Source: Spirochaetota bacterium (GTDB lineage: Bacteria; Spirochaetota; Brachyspiria; Brachyspirales; JACRPF01). Taken from it: a stretch of 64,000 nucleotides of DNA. Positions 8,812 to 18,368 of the stretch are shown here, piece after piece; positions within the stretch are counted from its first letter, which is position 1; each line of letters begins with the position of its first letter. The notes below the pieces were generated by a model. The model ran no database searches and was not told where the DNA came from. It was given only the letters and a program-made list of their open reading frames with translations. Made by a program: the position numbers and the translations under genes. The stretch is from NCBI GenBank assembly GCA_016214035.1, contig JACRPF010000009.1, positions 1 to 64,000 on the forward strand, given 5' to 3'.

Positions 8812-10656
8812 ATGACACCCATCAATGACAGCCCGAAAAAACAGAAAATGATCCGACGGATATTCTCATACGCTGTCCGTGAGCGGGGTGTCTTTATTGC
8901 CGGGCTTATTGTCTGTCTGCTGCTGTCGCTGGTAAGCGTGCTGCTGCCGCTCATCGGACAGTTCGCGATTGCGTTGACCGGCGGTAAACCGATAGGCATT
9001 TTTGATCATATCCCGTTCATCCGGGATCTGATTAACGCGGGTTTTTCAAAATCCATGGCCGAAGACATGATTATTTCAAAACGGATTTCACGCCAGTTTA
9101 TCGCGCTTCTGATCCTCGGCGGTGTGTATATCGTTTCGAAAACGCTGCTCGATCTTTTCAGAAGTTATCTCATGACACTTCTGGCGAACCGCACGGTGAT
9201 GGCGATACGGGGCGCCATGGTGAAAAGCCTCACCCATTCTCCGCTTTCGTATTTCAAGCGCGTGAAGGAAGGCGAGCTCATCAGCCGCATACAGAACGAT
9301 ACGATGATGATTGAGAATTTTCTCTACGGGACACTGCCGTCGATAATCAATGATCCGCTGGTGTTCCTTCTGACGCTCGGTATTCTTTTTACGCTCAGCT
9401 GGAAGCTCACGCTTGTGGGCCTTATTCTGGTTCCGGTGATCGCGTATTTTATCTGGCTTATCGGCAGTTACCTCGGGCGGATGATACATAAACTGCAGGA
9501 GAACATGGCGCAGTATACGGCCATGATGCAGCAGATCATATTCGGCATCGAGGCGATCAAGATATTCTCGAAAGAGGAAGCGGAACATAGGAACTTCGTC
9601 AAGGCAACCGATGTCTATGTGGCGACCAATAAAAAGGTGATACTGCTGAACGCTGCCTCGCGCCCCACGGCCGAATTTCTGCTCATGTTTTCGGCGGTGG
9701 GCATGATCGCGTACGGCGGCTATCTTGTGTTTATCAAGGAGATTCCGTTTGAATTTCTGTGGGGCTTCATCCTTTTCCTGCTGAACGTAGGCCAGCCGGT
9801 GCGGGGGCTTTCCGATATCTATGTGAACGTAAAAAAGGCGCAGGCGGCGGCGGAACGCGTATTCGAGATCGTCGATCTTCCCAGCGAGCACCTCAACGAC
9901 GAATCGCTTGCTGACCTTAAAGAACCCAAGGGGAAGATCGTATTCAACAAGGTCCGTTTTTCCTACAACCCCGGGGATGAGTTCAAACTCGGCCCCGTGT
10001 CATTCACCGTGCGGCCGGGCGAAGTTGCCGCGTTCGTGGGACCCTCGGGCGGAGGCAAAACGACCATCGTTAACCTCATACCCAAGCTCATTACGCCGAC
10101 GGCGGGTCAGATCCTGTATGACGGGAGCGACATTGCGGGACTGCGGACAAAGGGCATACGCGAGACTATCGGTATGGTTGCGCAGGAGAATATACTGTTC
10201 TACGGGTCGATCGAGGAAAACATACGCTACGGGCGCGCCGATGTGCCCCGCGCGAAGGTAATCGAGGCCGCACGCATCGCGCATGCGCACGAGTTCATTA
10301 TCGCGCTTCCCAAGGGCTATGACACCGTATTGGGTGAGCGGGGGCTCACACTCTCAGGCGGCCAGCGCCAGCGTGTCGCACTCGCCCGCGCCGTGATACG
10401 CGAGCCGAAAATACTCATACTCGACGAAGCTACGAGCGCACTCGATACCGAGAGCGAGCATTATATTCAGCAGGCGCTCGCATCGATCGTGCATCGGCAG
10501 ACGACGTTCATCATCGCACACCGGCTTTCCACCGTGAAGAATGCCGATTGCATCTATGTCATTGAGCAGGGCAAGATCGTCGAATCGGGAACGCATGCAC
10601 AGCTTATGAAAAAAAGCGGGCGCTATAAGAATCTGTACAGTCTTCAATTCGTATAG
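8812..10656 (+). CDS. ABC exporter, fused TM-ATPase (MsbA type)
   Basis: 614-residue half-transporter, expected to work as an inner-membrane homodimer exporting a lipid or other amphiphile. Six hydrophobic segments occupy residues about 20-340, starting with GVFIAGLIVCLLLSLVSVLL. The ATPase half has Walker A GPSGGGKTT (about 409), signature LSGGQRQR (about 513), Walker B ILILDEATSALD and the H-loop IIAHRLSTV. The start at 8812 gives a normal N-terminus; the ORF-track start at 8686 lies within the end of the decayed gene. It may be co-transcribed with the unknown membrane protein that follows, though that gene has its own promoter. Confidence 0.92.
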   Translation: MTPINDSPKKQKMIRRIFSYAVRERGVFIAGLIVCLLLSLVSVLLPLIGQFAIALTGGKPIGIFDHIPFIRDLINAGFSKSMAEDMIISKRISRQFIALLILGGVYIVSKTLLDLFRSYLMTLLANRTVMAIRGAMVKSLTHSPLSYFKRVKEGELISRIQNDTMMIENFLYGTLPSIINDPLVFLLTLGILFTLSWKLTLVGLILVPVIAYFIWLIGSYLGRMIHKLQENMAQYTAMMQQIIFGIEAIKIFSKEEAEHRNFVKATDVYVATNKKVILLNAASRPTAEFLLMFSAVGMIAYGGYLVFIKEIPFEFLWGFILFLLNVGQPVRGLSDIYVNVKKAQAAAERVFEIVDLPSEHLNDESLADLKEPKGKIVFNKVRFSYNPGDEFKLGPVSFTVRPGEVAAFVGPSGGGKTTIVNLIPKLITPTAGQILYDGSDIAGLRTKGIRETIGMVAQENILFYGSIEENIRYGRADVPRAKVIEAARIAHAHEFIIALPKGYDTVLGERGLTLSGGQRQRVALARAVIREPKILILDEATSALDTESEHYIQQALASIVHRQTTFIIAHRLSTVKNADCIYVIEQGKIVESGTHAQLMKKSGRYKNLYSLQFV

Positions 10657-10673
10657 CGCGGGCCGTCACGCAT

Positions 10674-10701
10674 TTGCGAGACGGCTGATTTGCTGTATAC
10701 T
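10674..10701 (+). promoter_or_regulatory. Promoter placing transcription start at the ATG
   Basis: TTGCGA, 16 bp, TATACT, then only 6 bases before the ATG at 10708. The expected start of transcription falls on or beside the start codon, so the mRNA may be leaderless; no ribosome site is present. Confidence 0.5.
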
Positions 10702-10707
10702 GTATCC

Positions 10708-12783
10708 ATGGTGAGGCAAAAGACTCAGACTACGGAAGAAGCCGCGGCGAGTGTAGCGGAAACCGATACGGTAACCGCCGATATACCCCGGAACGCCGAA
10801 CGGGCGCCGGATGAGGTGTTTCCGCGTTTGCGTATGCGGGCGGATTGTCTGCGCATCAGCAGCGGAAACCGCGAAAAGATAGACGCACTGTTCGTTCCGT
10901 CGACCATGAAGAGCAAGGTGAAATATCTCCTTGACAATCAGCCGCATCACACCCGGTTCTCGGCAATACACGGCGTGCGCATCGATTACTTTCTCACCTA
11001 TCATAAAGTCACCGACGAGATATCGTTCAAATACGGCAACACCGATTACAAGGTCCGTAACATCCCCGAGGGGTATTTCGAGATATACCGCGGGGACATG
11101 AAAAAGCCGTTCAAGACCATACGGCGTATGTCCGAACTCCAGCGGCTCAGGCTTGATGCGAAGGAACTTGCGCTCATCAAACATCAGATCTATAAAGTGA
11201 GCGATCCCGAAGAAGAGGATGTGTACCGGCAGATAGCCGATGAGATACTCGAGGTGGTGACGATACGCCGCTGGCACGGCCGCCGTCCGTCCGAGATGTT
11301 CATCTCGTGCATGCAGGCGGCGACATCGCGCGAGAACCGCGGCTTTCTCAATCATGCGTATCTGCCGCTCGATCAGCTGGCGGGAAACATTGCGCCGGAA
11401 TTGCTGATACTCGATATCGGACAGAATCCGGTGATACACCGGAGCGGCCGCGCCGACGGCAACGACGAAGCAATCGATTACGTGGAGATTCCCGGCGAGA
11501 TAAATTTCGAGGTGTTTCAGAAGAACTTTTTCGCCTACCGGTCGTCCACCGTTCCGGCGATAGATTTTCTCAAGGCGAACAGGGTTTTCGCCCGAGACGC
11601 GGAAAAGTACAACATACAGGCGAACGTCATCGCTGCGAACAATCTGCTCGTGCTCAAGCGTTCGGGCAATGCGTTCAGCGAGATAGTCCGCAATTTTACG
11701 AGCGCATACCGCGATCCGAAGAACAGTTCGTTCACCTGGCAGGTGCGCGGGAATGCCGTGGGCAGTCTCGGCGCCGGACTCGTAGAGGGCGCAATCCTCC
11801 TGCCGATAACGAGGATGATGGATGAAAAGTTCCAGCTCCTCGTGTTCAGCATGGTGTTCTTCCGCTGCATCTATCCGAACCTGCTCTCCGTCGTCGATAT
11901 CACCTCGGCCGCGAGGTTCGACTCCATAAAAGATGCCGAGAAATCGAGGCGGGTTGAGCGCGCCAAAATCCATAACGAGATACGCATGGTGCAGCAGCGC
12001 GTGGGGACGTATGTCGTCATCGCGATGGGCATTCTGGTGCTGCTGTACCCCGGCTTTTTCACGCGCGTGTTCGGGAATCACTCCTGGACCGGCATGGTGC
12101 TCTTTACGCTCTATTTTCTCAATCAGCTTTTCATGGATGCCGCGGCATATTTCGGCGACGACAACTGGTTTCGCATCCTCAAAGGCACCGTCGGCAATGA
12201 CCTGCAGCATAGAAAAAATCTGCTGAAAATAAAATCATTCGAAAAAGGTTTCCGCACCATAGCCAATGTCGCCGGATTCGTTGCGGGATGGGCGCTCATG
12301 TCGGTGAATACCGCGGCGGGGCTTTCGGTCGCCGCACTCGGCGTGCTTACGGCGTCACTCGCCGGATTCCTGTTCCCGTTTTTCGGCGCCGACAGCGAAT
12401 GCATTCTGTACACCAATTTTGAACCGCAGGACCTTGACGATAATAATCTCGCGTTCATACCGCTGAAGGCCCGTCTCGCGTCGCGCAGACAGGTTACGTT
12501 CTATCAGGCGTCGCGGCGGAAATGGTGGACGCCGTTCGATCCGCAGGCGATGCAGATCATCATCGACCGTGTTGATGAGAACGCAATGCCGGTGATACGC
12601 GAGATGCGCCCGTTTCTGTTCGCGAATTTTTACCGGCGCTGGAAACTGTCCTGGGCCGACGGCAAATATGTCGTCATCGAACTGAAAGCCGCGCGGGCGT
12701 TTTCACTTGAATTGATCAAGGAAGGACGCAAAGCGATACTTCTGATGCGTGATAATGCACTCAAGCGTGCCGCAATAAAGTGA
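10708..12783 (+). CDS. Large membrane protein of unknown function
   Basis: 691 residues, family not recognised. The N-terminal 350 residues are soluble and mixed alpha/beta. The C-terminal half has several hydrophobic segments: FQLLVFSMVFFRCIYPNLLSV, TYVVIAMGILVLLYPGFF, MVLFTLYFLNQLFM, then ANVAGFVAGWALMSVNTAAGLSVAALGVLTASLAGFLFPFF, followed by a charged tail with several aromatics. The start at 10708 follows from the promoter immediately upstream. It lies 51 bp after the ABC exporter and may act with it. Long minus-strand ORFs across it are shadows. Confidence 0.85.
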   Translation: MVRQKTQTTEEAAASVAETDTVTADIPRNAERAPDEVFPRLRMRADCLRISSGNREKIDALFVPSTMKSKVKYLLDNQPHHTRFSAIHGVRIDYFLTYHKVTDEISFKYGNTDYKVRNIPEGYFEIYRGDMKKPFKTIRRMSELQRLRLDAKELALIKHQIYKVSDPEEEDVYRQIADEILEVVTIRRWHGRRPSEMFISCMQAATSRENRGFLNHAYLPLDQLAGNIAPELLILDIGQNPVIHRSGRADGNDEAIDYVEIPGEINFEVFQKNFFAYRSSTVPAIDFLKANRVFARDAEKYNIQANVIAANNLLVLKRSGNAFSEIVRNFTSAYRDPKNSSFTWQVRGNAVGSLGAGLVEGAILLPITRMMDEKFQLLVFSMVFFRCIYPNLLSVVDITSAARFDSIKDAEKSRRVERAKIHNEIRMVQQRVGTYVVIAMGILVLLYPGFFTRVFGNHSWTGMVLFTLYFLNQLFMDAAAYFGDDNWFRILKGTVGNDLQHRKNLLKIKSFEKGFRTIANVAGFVAGWALMSVNTAAGLSVAALGVLTASLAGFLFPFFGADSECILYTNFEPQDLDDNNLAFIPLKARLASRRQVTFYQASRRKWWTPFDPQAMQIIIDRVDENAMPVIREMRPFLFANFYRRWKLSWADGKYVVIELKAARAFSLELIKEGRKAILLMRDNALKRAAIK

Positions 12784-12806
12784 CGGCATATGCACAGGAG
12801 ATTGGA

Positions 12807-13442
12807 ATGACAACACACAAACATTCTTCTGATGCCCGCCCGTCGGGAAAGGTTTCGCTTGTCCTGGCCGCACTCCTGACTGCCGTTGCCGGAATCGCAT
12901 GTATGAACGTTCGGATGACGGCGCCGGAAAAGGAAGTGCTTGTTACTGTGCGGGATATTGCCGACTATGTGGATCTTCCCGGCGATTATACGAACCGGGA
13001 GCGTTATACGAAGACGCTCTACACTGATACGACCTTCTCGCTGGAATATGAGTACAGCGACGATGATCTTTCATTGACCAGCGAATGCGATGTCGAGCAG
13101 CGTTCGTCGGATTTTCTGATATCAAAAACCGTCAAGGAAAAGCTGTTTGCCGCAGCCTACCGCTCACAGGGACTCGCCATGGTTCCGCGCCGGGACCTGT
13201 ACCGGATGACGAATGCGGTAATCTATGAAATACGGAAAAGCAACGACGCGGTTGTCGGTAATTACGCCGTTATCTGCGTCGACAGGAAAATATACACGGT
13301 GCAGCTCATCGGTGTATATATCACCGATCCGGATATCTGGCGGGAAATACTGGATCCCAAAATGAAAAGGATAACCGGTATCAACACAGTCATCTATCGA
13401 ACCGTAGAGCGTATCGTGACAAACGTTATACGGGAGAAGTGA
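12807..13442 (+). CDS. Small exported or lipoprotein of unknown function
   Basis: 211 residues with an N-terminal hydrophobic segment (VSLVLAALLTAVAGIAC) ending in a Cys that could be lipidated, although the lipobox is not canonical. The mature part is beta-rich with no recognised domain. The AGGAG before 12807 decides the start. Follows the unknown membrane protein by 23 bp and is probably in its operon. Confidence 0.8.
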   Translation: MTTHKHSSDARPSGKVSLVLAALLTAVAGIACMNVRMTAPEKEVLVTVRDIADYVDLPGDYTNRERYTKTLYTDTTFSLEYEYSDDDLSLTSECDVEQRSSDFLISKTVKEKLFAAAYRSQGLAMVPRRDLYRMTNAVIYEIRKSNDAVVGNYAVICVDRKIYTVQLIGVYITDPDIWREILDPKMKRITGINTVIYRTVERIVTNVIREK

Positions 13443-13447
13443 ATCCG

Positions 13448-14518
13448 CTATTGTCTCTTTTTCGCGAACACCGTTCCCCGTTTGACGAAATCCGCAACGC
13501 GCACCACCTCAACGCCTTCGTCGATGGTCACCGGGAACTTTTTCCCCTCGCGTATCGCCGCATAGAGATGGTCCCAGATATGCGACGTGTCACTCGGTAC
13601 TTTCGGCGATGCGGTGACTGTCTCCTCTTTCCAGACGAGATTGTCCGGATTGCCGAAACTTCCCTCCATCGGAGGCGACTGTTTTATCGCCTTTCGCGGC
13701 AGCAGTTTTACCGAGGGGTCGAGATATTTCATTTTAATTTCATTACCGGTACAGGTGAGCGCGCCTTTGGTCCCGAAGATGATGTATTCGGGTTCGCATA
13801 TCGCCGCACCGCCGCTGATCTCAAGGTCAACGATACAGCCGTTCGTTCCGGTGAGCACGATCTTGAGATGGTCTTCCGCGTCGCCCACGGCCGCTACCTT
13901 TTTCAGATCGCCCCAGATGGACTTGACCGGCGAGTTGAGAAAACGAAGCGCGTGATCGATGATGTGCGGTCCCCAGTTGTTAAGCTGTCCGCCGCCCGAG
14001 GAGATGATGGTCTGCCAGTCGTCGCGGCGTGAATACCCGTGGCGGCGGAGTTTCACTTCATACACATTGCCGAGCATGCCGCTCGCGATTATCTCGCGGA
14101 TATGCACAAACGGGGTTTCAAACCGGCGATTATGCCGGAAGAAGAGTTTTCCGGGGTATTTTTTCGAAGCCGCTTTGAGTTTGAGCGCGTCTTTATACGT
14201 GAGCGCGATTGGCTTTTCAAGGAACACATATTTGCCCGCGGCAAGCGCCCTGAGCGCCATCGGTGTGTGATCCGGCGACAGTGTGGCGATATCGACGAGC
14301 TCAACAGCATCGTCCTTGATCATGGCGTCGAAATCCGCATACGCGGCGGCATTGTACCGCTCCTTCATTCGTGCCGTTCGTGTTTTGTCGATATCGCATG
14401 CGGCGACGATGGTGAATTTACTTTCGTGGCCTTTGAGCTCATTGCAGTGCATGCCCCAGCCCGCGCGTCCGATGCCGGCGATGCCGATGGTGATTGGTCC
14501 TGATTTTTTCTGTTTCAT
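13448..14518 (-). CDS. Gfo/Idh/MocA-family oxidoreductase
   Basis: 356 residues. N-terminal Rossmann fold with ITIGIAGIGRAGWG and the family motif VFLEKPIAL (about residue 96-104), in which Lys contacts substrate and cofactor. The C-terminal alpha/beta domain carries GGGQLNNWGPHIIDHALRF. An NAD(P)-dependent sugar or inositol dehydrogenase is likely. The ATG overlaps the stop of the upstream TIM-barrel isomerase gene (ATGA), a very common pairing in sugar/inositol catabolism. GGAG precedes the start. Substrate unknown. Confidence 0.94.
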   Translation of the reverse strand: MKQKKSGPITIGIAGIGRAGWGMHCNELKGHESKFTIVAACDIDKTRTARMKERYNAAAYADFDAMIKDDAVELVDIATLSPDHTPMALRALAAGKYVFLEKPIALTYKDALKLKAASKKYPGKLFFRHNRRFETPFVHIREIIASGMLGNVYEVKLRRHGYSRRDDWQTIISSGGGQLNNWGPHIIDHALRFLNSPVKSIWGDLKKVAAVGDAEDHLKIVLTGTNGCIVDLEISGGAAICEPEYIIFGTKGALTCTGNEIKMKYLDPSVKLLPRKAIKQSPPMEGSFGNPDNLVWKEETVTASPKVPSDTSHIWDHLYAAIREGKKFPVTIDEGVEVVRVADFVKRGTVFAKKRQ

Positions 14519-15273
14519 TTTGTTTCTCCGATAATGTTTCCGATATAGTCTCTGCTCTGTTTTAGGTCGATAAGCGGGTCCTGTTTGTGCGTGTCGTGTT
14601 CCACAAAGACCCAGCCGTCGTATCCCTGTGCGATTGCCGTTTTGAGCGCCGTTTTGTTGTCCTGGCCGATGTTGCCCTTGCCTAGGCCGGTAAAATATCC
14701 GCAGTCATACCACTTCGGGTTTCCCGCCGGATTCGTTTTCGTCGTATCGTTCCAGTCTTTCAGATGCAGTGCGACGAGGCGTTTGTGATAGTCATTGATG
14801 ATTGCCATGACGTCGCCGCCCGCCGCCGCGTGATGGCCCGTGTCAAAAACGAGGCCGCATTCGGGACAATGATCGAGAAAGCTCACCAGCTGTTCATGCG
14901 TCTCGATGAGCGTGCCGAGATGATTATGCAGCCCCACGAAGATGCCGTATTTCCCGGCGATGCGTACCTGTTCATTGACCTGCCGGCAGAATGTGTGAAA
15001 GTCCTTGCCGGTCACCTGAGCCCAGACGTAGGATTTTCCGAGCGCCGCCGTCCAGCGTATGGTGGTCTCAACGTTCGGCCCGCGCACCATGGAGAAGTCC
15101 ATGCCGTTCTTCCGGAACATCGCGGCCTTGTTCACCGCATCTGCTTCGCTCACCGCTTCAAGACGTTCGATGCCCTGATAACCGATGGACTTAAGCTCAC
15201 GAAGCCTTTCCTCGGTGTCATAGCATCCGCCGTACCAGACATTCATCCCGTAATCTGCAACGCCGATTTTCAT
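14515..15273 (-). CDS. Sugar phosphate isomerase/epimerase (xylose-isomerase-like TIM barrel)
   Basis: 252 residues, AP-endonuclease-2/xylose-isomerase fold as in IolE and related enzymes. Conserved segments: VGLHNHLGTLIETHEQ (metal His), GLVFDTGHHAAAGGD (metal Asp/His), VALHLKDWND and WVFVEHD. AAGGAA precedes the ATG. It is translationally coupled to the oxidoreductase, suggesting sequential steps on one sugar or cyclitol. Confidence 0.9.
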   Translation of the reverse strand: MKIGVADYGMNVWYGGCYDTEERLRELKSIGYQGIERLEAVSEADAVNKAAMFRKNGMDFSMVRGPNVETTIRWTAALGKSYVWAQVTGKDFHTFCRQVNEQVRIAGKYGIFVGLHNHLGTLIETHEQLVSFLDHCPECGLVFDTGHHAAAGGDVMAIINDYHKRLVALHLKDWNDTTKTNPAGNPKWYDCGYFTGLGKGNIGQDNKTALKTAIAQGYDGWVFVEHDTHKQDPLIDLKQSRDYIGNIIGETK

Positions 15274-15372
15274 AATGGTTCCTTTTTGATAGTATTAGTA
15301 TTTGTCTGAATCTTTTACTTCATTTGTATAAATTGTCCAGCAACTTTTACCGTCGCTTTCGCGGTGCATCCA

Positions 15373-15401
15373 GCACCGCTTGCGCTCGGCGTTAGCGCGG
15401 G
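15373..15401 (+). repeat. Dispersed repeat copy
   Basis: The 18-mer GCACCGCTTGCGCTCGGC followed by a TA/CGCGGG segment recurs inverted at 37431-37458. Here it directly follows a perfect 7-bp hairpin GCGGTGC-ATCCA-GCACCGC. It lies in the 215-bp gap between the URO-D-like gene and the isomerase, where nothing else was recognised. Confidence 0.5.
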
Positions 15402-15488
15402 TGTCATGTGATATTCCGCGCATCCATGCGCGTATGTTACTTTAATTACTGTCATTATCACCTTTTAGGCTGCGGAATTTGTCCTGCG

Positions 15489-16559
15489 CTATGGTATACT
15501 CTTCCTCAGCGCCTCAAGTATCTTCTTCCCTTCTTCCACGCTCGCCGCGTTCACCGGTATGATGATATTTCGCTTTTTCGGCCAGTCGCCGGAAAGCAGG
15601 CGCTTGATGAACGGATGATCGGCATTTCTGCCGCCGGTGGCAGTAATGACTACGTGTTCCGGCGCTTTCGCGCAGATTGCATGGAAATCGTGATGCGCGA
15701 TATCGAAATCGAGGCCGGTGATGCTGGGAACTTTGAAGAACTCATCGATGACCTCGCCGTATGATCCGCAATAGTGCATGCGCCCGCCGCCGAGCGCCTT
15801 GAAAAAACGCACGTCGCGCGGGAACACGTGCTCGCGATACCATTCCGGACTGATGAGGTGCATCGAGCAGTTGCTGATGCGCGCCGCGCCCTTCCACATC
15901 GAGCCCCAGTCGAAGAAGTACTTGGTGTCGTCGCTGATCATCGACTTCAGATGTTCCGTTATCGCTATCATGAAATCGGTGACGGTATCAAGGAGATGCG
16001 AAACCGCTTCCGGTGCGTCGTAGAAATCGAGGAGTATGTCGTTGCCGCGTATGAGATGCGCCGAATTGAATGCGCTCTGTATGTCGGGATGCTGGATATG
16101 AACGCCGGCGGGAAGGTTCTTCTTCCATATAGAGGTCCAATCAGCAAGTTTGCCGTACCAGCCTGCGTTCAGCGGCGGGACTTTTGTCTTGAAGACGGCA
16201 TCGCTTGAAGTCAGCACATGCGAGCCCGCGGCGGGAAGATTGTTGGGCGGTATGAACATCTCGCAGCCGAACGCGGCGGCAACCTGTGCGGTGCCGAACT
16301 GCACGCGTACGCTGGGTACGCGGTCGTCGCCGATCTCAAGATGCGGGCGTATGGCATCGAGTTCCGCCTTGAGCATGACGAGCGGGTCCGCAAGGCGATC
16401 CTCCCAGACAGGCACCGACACCGGTGTGTTGACGATTATCATCGGCCGGCAGCTGTCAGGGTCGTCGGAAAGGAGACGATAACGCGCGTACATATCGCCG
16501 ATGCGTTCCTGCTGTTTTTTGTCCAGTATCAGATATTCATTCAGGCTCGATGCGGACAT
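15489..16559 (-). CDS. Uroporphyrinogen decarboxylase (URO-D) superfamily protein
   Basis: 356 residues, TIM barrel of the URO-D/MtaA superfamily as judged from the overall pattern: LISPEWYREHVFPRDVRFFKALGG, MHYCGSYGEVIDEFF and FDIAHHDFHAICAKAP. This lineage, common in glycan-degrading bacteria, is not the haem enzyme; related proteins are corrinoid methyltransferases, but no corrinoid protein is nearby, so the reaction is unknown. GAGGAG precedes the ATG. Transcribed divergently from an AraC gene, which probably regulates it. Confidence 0.8.
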   Translation of the reverse strand: MSASSLNEYLILDKKQQERIGDMYARYRLLSDDPDSCRPMIIVNTPVSVPVWEDRLADPLVMLKAELDAIRPHLEIGDDRVPSVRVQFGTAQVAAAFGCEMFIPPNNLPAAGSHVLTSSDAVFKTKVPPLNAGWYGKLADWTSIWKKNLPAGVHIQHPDIQSAFNSAHLIRGNDILLDFYDAPEAVSHLLDTVTDFMIAITEHLKSMISDDTKYFFDWGSMWKGAARISNCSMHLISPEWYREHVFPRDVRFFKALGGGRMHYCGSYGEVIDEFFKVPSITGLDFDIAHHDFHAICAKAPEHVVITATGGRNADHPFIKRLLSGDWPKKRNIIIPVNAASVEEGKKILEALRKSIP

Positions 16560-16583
16560 GGTGCGCTCCTCGGTATCGCGTTC

Positions 16584-16611
16584 TTGTCATACACGGCGTG
16601 TATAGTATAAT
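16584..16611 (+). promoter_or_regulatory. Promoter in the divergent URO-D / AraC gap
   Basis: TTGTCA, 16 bp, TATAAT on the plus strand, about 50 bp before the AraC gene. The reverse strand of the same AT-rich stretch contains a TATACT-like box, so the two genes probably have overlapping divergent promoters. Confidence 0.6.
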
Positions 16612-16659
16612 AGACGGCTGGACGTCCGGCAATGGACAATTTGACCAATTTTGGAAAAA

Positions 16660-17469
16660 ATGACACTGAAACATTTCAACGGCATAGACTGGATCAACAA
16701 CGGACACGGCCCGAAGTCGCGTACGTTCAACATCAGGGATTTTGAGAACCGGTACGGCATCAATTATGTGCACGAAGGCGCAATCGACATGTCGGTTGAT
16801 GGGTCATCCCGCGTGCGGTATGAAGCCCCCTGCGCCTGGTTCACGTTTCCGGGGCATTTCGAATACGGCCGGGACGACGGCGGTTTCTGGGATAATCGGT
16901 ATATCAACTTTTCAGGACCGCGCGCCGCCGGTTATATACAAAGCGGTCTTATCATTACGGACCGGCAGCATCCCGTCTTTACGGTACATGAGGCTGAGCG
17001 GTTGCGTGCCGCGTTCGATGAACTCAGGAATTATCTGAATGATTACCGGATGAACTATCACCGGTCGGTGTATATGCTTGAGGGGCTGCTGCTCCTGCTC
17101 GCTGAACAGCGCGCCCGTAATACGATGCTGCCGCCGAAGCGGACGCATGCGGTGCTGGAACTCTGCCGCGGCATCCATGCATCATGCGCGCGTGATTGGG
17201 ATTTCGAGCGTGAAGCGATGAAATTCGGGCTGTCATATACCGCATTCCGCAGACTGTTCCGCTCGGTCACCGGGTATGCGCCGCATCAGTTCCTCATCAA
17301 CGCGCGCATGGAAAAGGCGTCAAAACTCCTGAAGGATGAACGGCGCAGTTATGAGGATGTCGCGTCCGCTGTCGGTATCGCCGATGTGTACTATTTCTCA
17401 CGCATTTTCAAACGGCATTATCATCTGTCGCCCCGTGCATGGCGTGAGGAGATGCGCGGTGAGTCCTGA
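16660..17469 (+). CDS. AraC-family transcriptional regulator
   Basis: 269 residues with an N-terminal cupin-like domain (YEAPCAWFTFPGHFEYG) and two C-terminal HTH units (about 165-265) containing VASAVGIADVYYFSRIFKRHYHLSPRAWRE. The ORF-track start at 16651 is a TTG; ATG at 16660 preceded by TTGGAAAA is preferred, though the site is weak. It is the likely regulator of the divergent URO-D-like gene. Confidence 0.9.
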   Translation: MTLKHFNGIDWINNGHGPKSRTFNIRDFENRYGINYVHEGAIDMSVDGSSRVRYEAPCAWFTFPGHFEYGRDDGGFWDNRYINFSGPRAAGYIQSGLIITDRQHPVFTVHEAERLRAAFDELRNYLNDYRMNYHRSVYMLEGLLLLLAEQRARNTMLPPKRTHAVLELCRGIHASCARDWDFEREAMKFGLSYTAFRRLFRSVTGYAPHQFLINARMEKASKLLKDERRSYEDVASAVGIADVYYFSRIFKRHYHLSPRAWREEMRGES

Positions 17470-17645
17470 CCGTTCGTATTGTTTTTGATTACTGTCTAAA
17501 GAATATTGATATTACACAGTGCCGTTCGTAAGCGCACGGGTATTTCAGCTGATACAACATCATATTTTTCTGTAAGATTATTTTATTTCCTGCGTATAGA
17601 TAGTATCGCCATTGCCGATACCGCAGTGCGCAAAGGAAGCATGAT

Positions 17646-18284
17646 ATGAACGACCTGAACAATCCGTATGATACGATACCCGACGGCAGCATGGATGCGC
17701 TGGTAAAACACATCAGCACGAATAACAGCGATGTCATGCGTCATTCCATGCGCGTAGCCACCGTTGCGGTGAATATCGGTAAAAAAATGGGCGTATCCGC
17801 GAAACAGCATAAATCGCTGCTCCATGGAAGCCTTATCCATGATATCGGGTATCTCTGGGTTCCGAAATCCATATTCAAGTCGCCCCGGAAACTGGCGCTG
17901 CATGAAAAAGTGAAGATACACCGGCATGTCGATCTGGGGTATTACTTCATCTCCCGCTACGTCGACAGCCGGGATGTCATCGATATTGTAAAATATCATC
18001 ACGAGCGCTTTGACGGCAGGGGATATCCGCACCGTATCGGCGGCACCGCCATCCCGCTTCTGCCCCGTATCGTAGCGGTAGCCGACGCGTATGAAGCGAT
18101 GACCGACAAGCGGGCATATCGGCCCGCCTGGAAGCCGGAAGCGGCCCTTGACAACATACACGAGCAGTCCGGCAGACAGTTCGATCCGGATGCGGTCGGC
18201 GCCCTGCGCGACTATGTCGGGGGCGGCAGATCCGATATGAACGATGTGGACCTTCAGTCCTATGATTTTGACGGACCGGTGTGA
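17646..18284 (+). CDS. HD-GYP domain protein (c-di-GMP phosphodiesterase type)
   Basis: 212 residues, a stand-alone HD-GYP domain. Visible motifs: HSMRV, HDIGYLWVP (HD pair), HHERFDGRGYP (the GYP motif with its extra His pair) and IVAVADAYEAMT. All metal-binding residues appear present, so hydrolysis of cyclic di-GMP is likely. No receiver or membrane domain is attached. AAGGAAG precedes the start. It lies 84 bp before the ECF operon, which has its own promoter. Confidence 0.93.
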   Translation: MNDLNNPYDTIPDGSMDALVKHISTNNSDVMRHSMRVATVAVNIGKKMGVSAKQHKSLLHGSLIHDIGYLWVPKSIFKSPRKLALHEKVKIHRHVDLGYYFISRYVDSRDVIDIVKYHHERFDGRGYPHRIGGTAIPLLPRIVAVADAYEAMTDKRAYRPAWKPEAALDNIHEQSGRQFDPDAVGALRDYVGGGRSDMNDVDLQSYDFDGPV

Positions 18285-18299
18285 CGCTGCCGCAGTGAG

Positions 18300-18327
18300 T
18301 TGACAAGCGAGGTGCTATGCGTATACT
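18300..18327 (+). promoter_or_regulatory. Promoter of the ECF sigma operon
   Basis: TTGACA, 16 bp, TATACT, 41 bp before the sigma-factor ATG. This is a housekeeping-type promoter, so the operon is not dependent only on its own sigma factor for transcription. Confidence 0.7.
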
Positions 18328-18368
18328 GACGAACATGTTTCCCTGCATTCATCATTGAGGAAAATGAT

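Noticed and set aside
9088-9891. Minus-strand ORF of 267 aa
   Set aside because: Antisense to the ABC exporter; its translation is dominated by His/Arg and no ribosome site is seen.
10666-12210. Minus-strand ORF of 514 aa
   Set aside because: It is antisense to the membrane protein at 10708, which has clear hydrophobic segments and its own promoter; the minus-strand product is His/Arg-rich and shows no domain or ribosome site.
15361-15378. Terminator between URO-D and isomerase genes
   Set aside because: The GCGGTGC/GCACCGC hairpin has no T-run on either strand.
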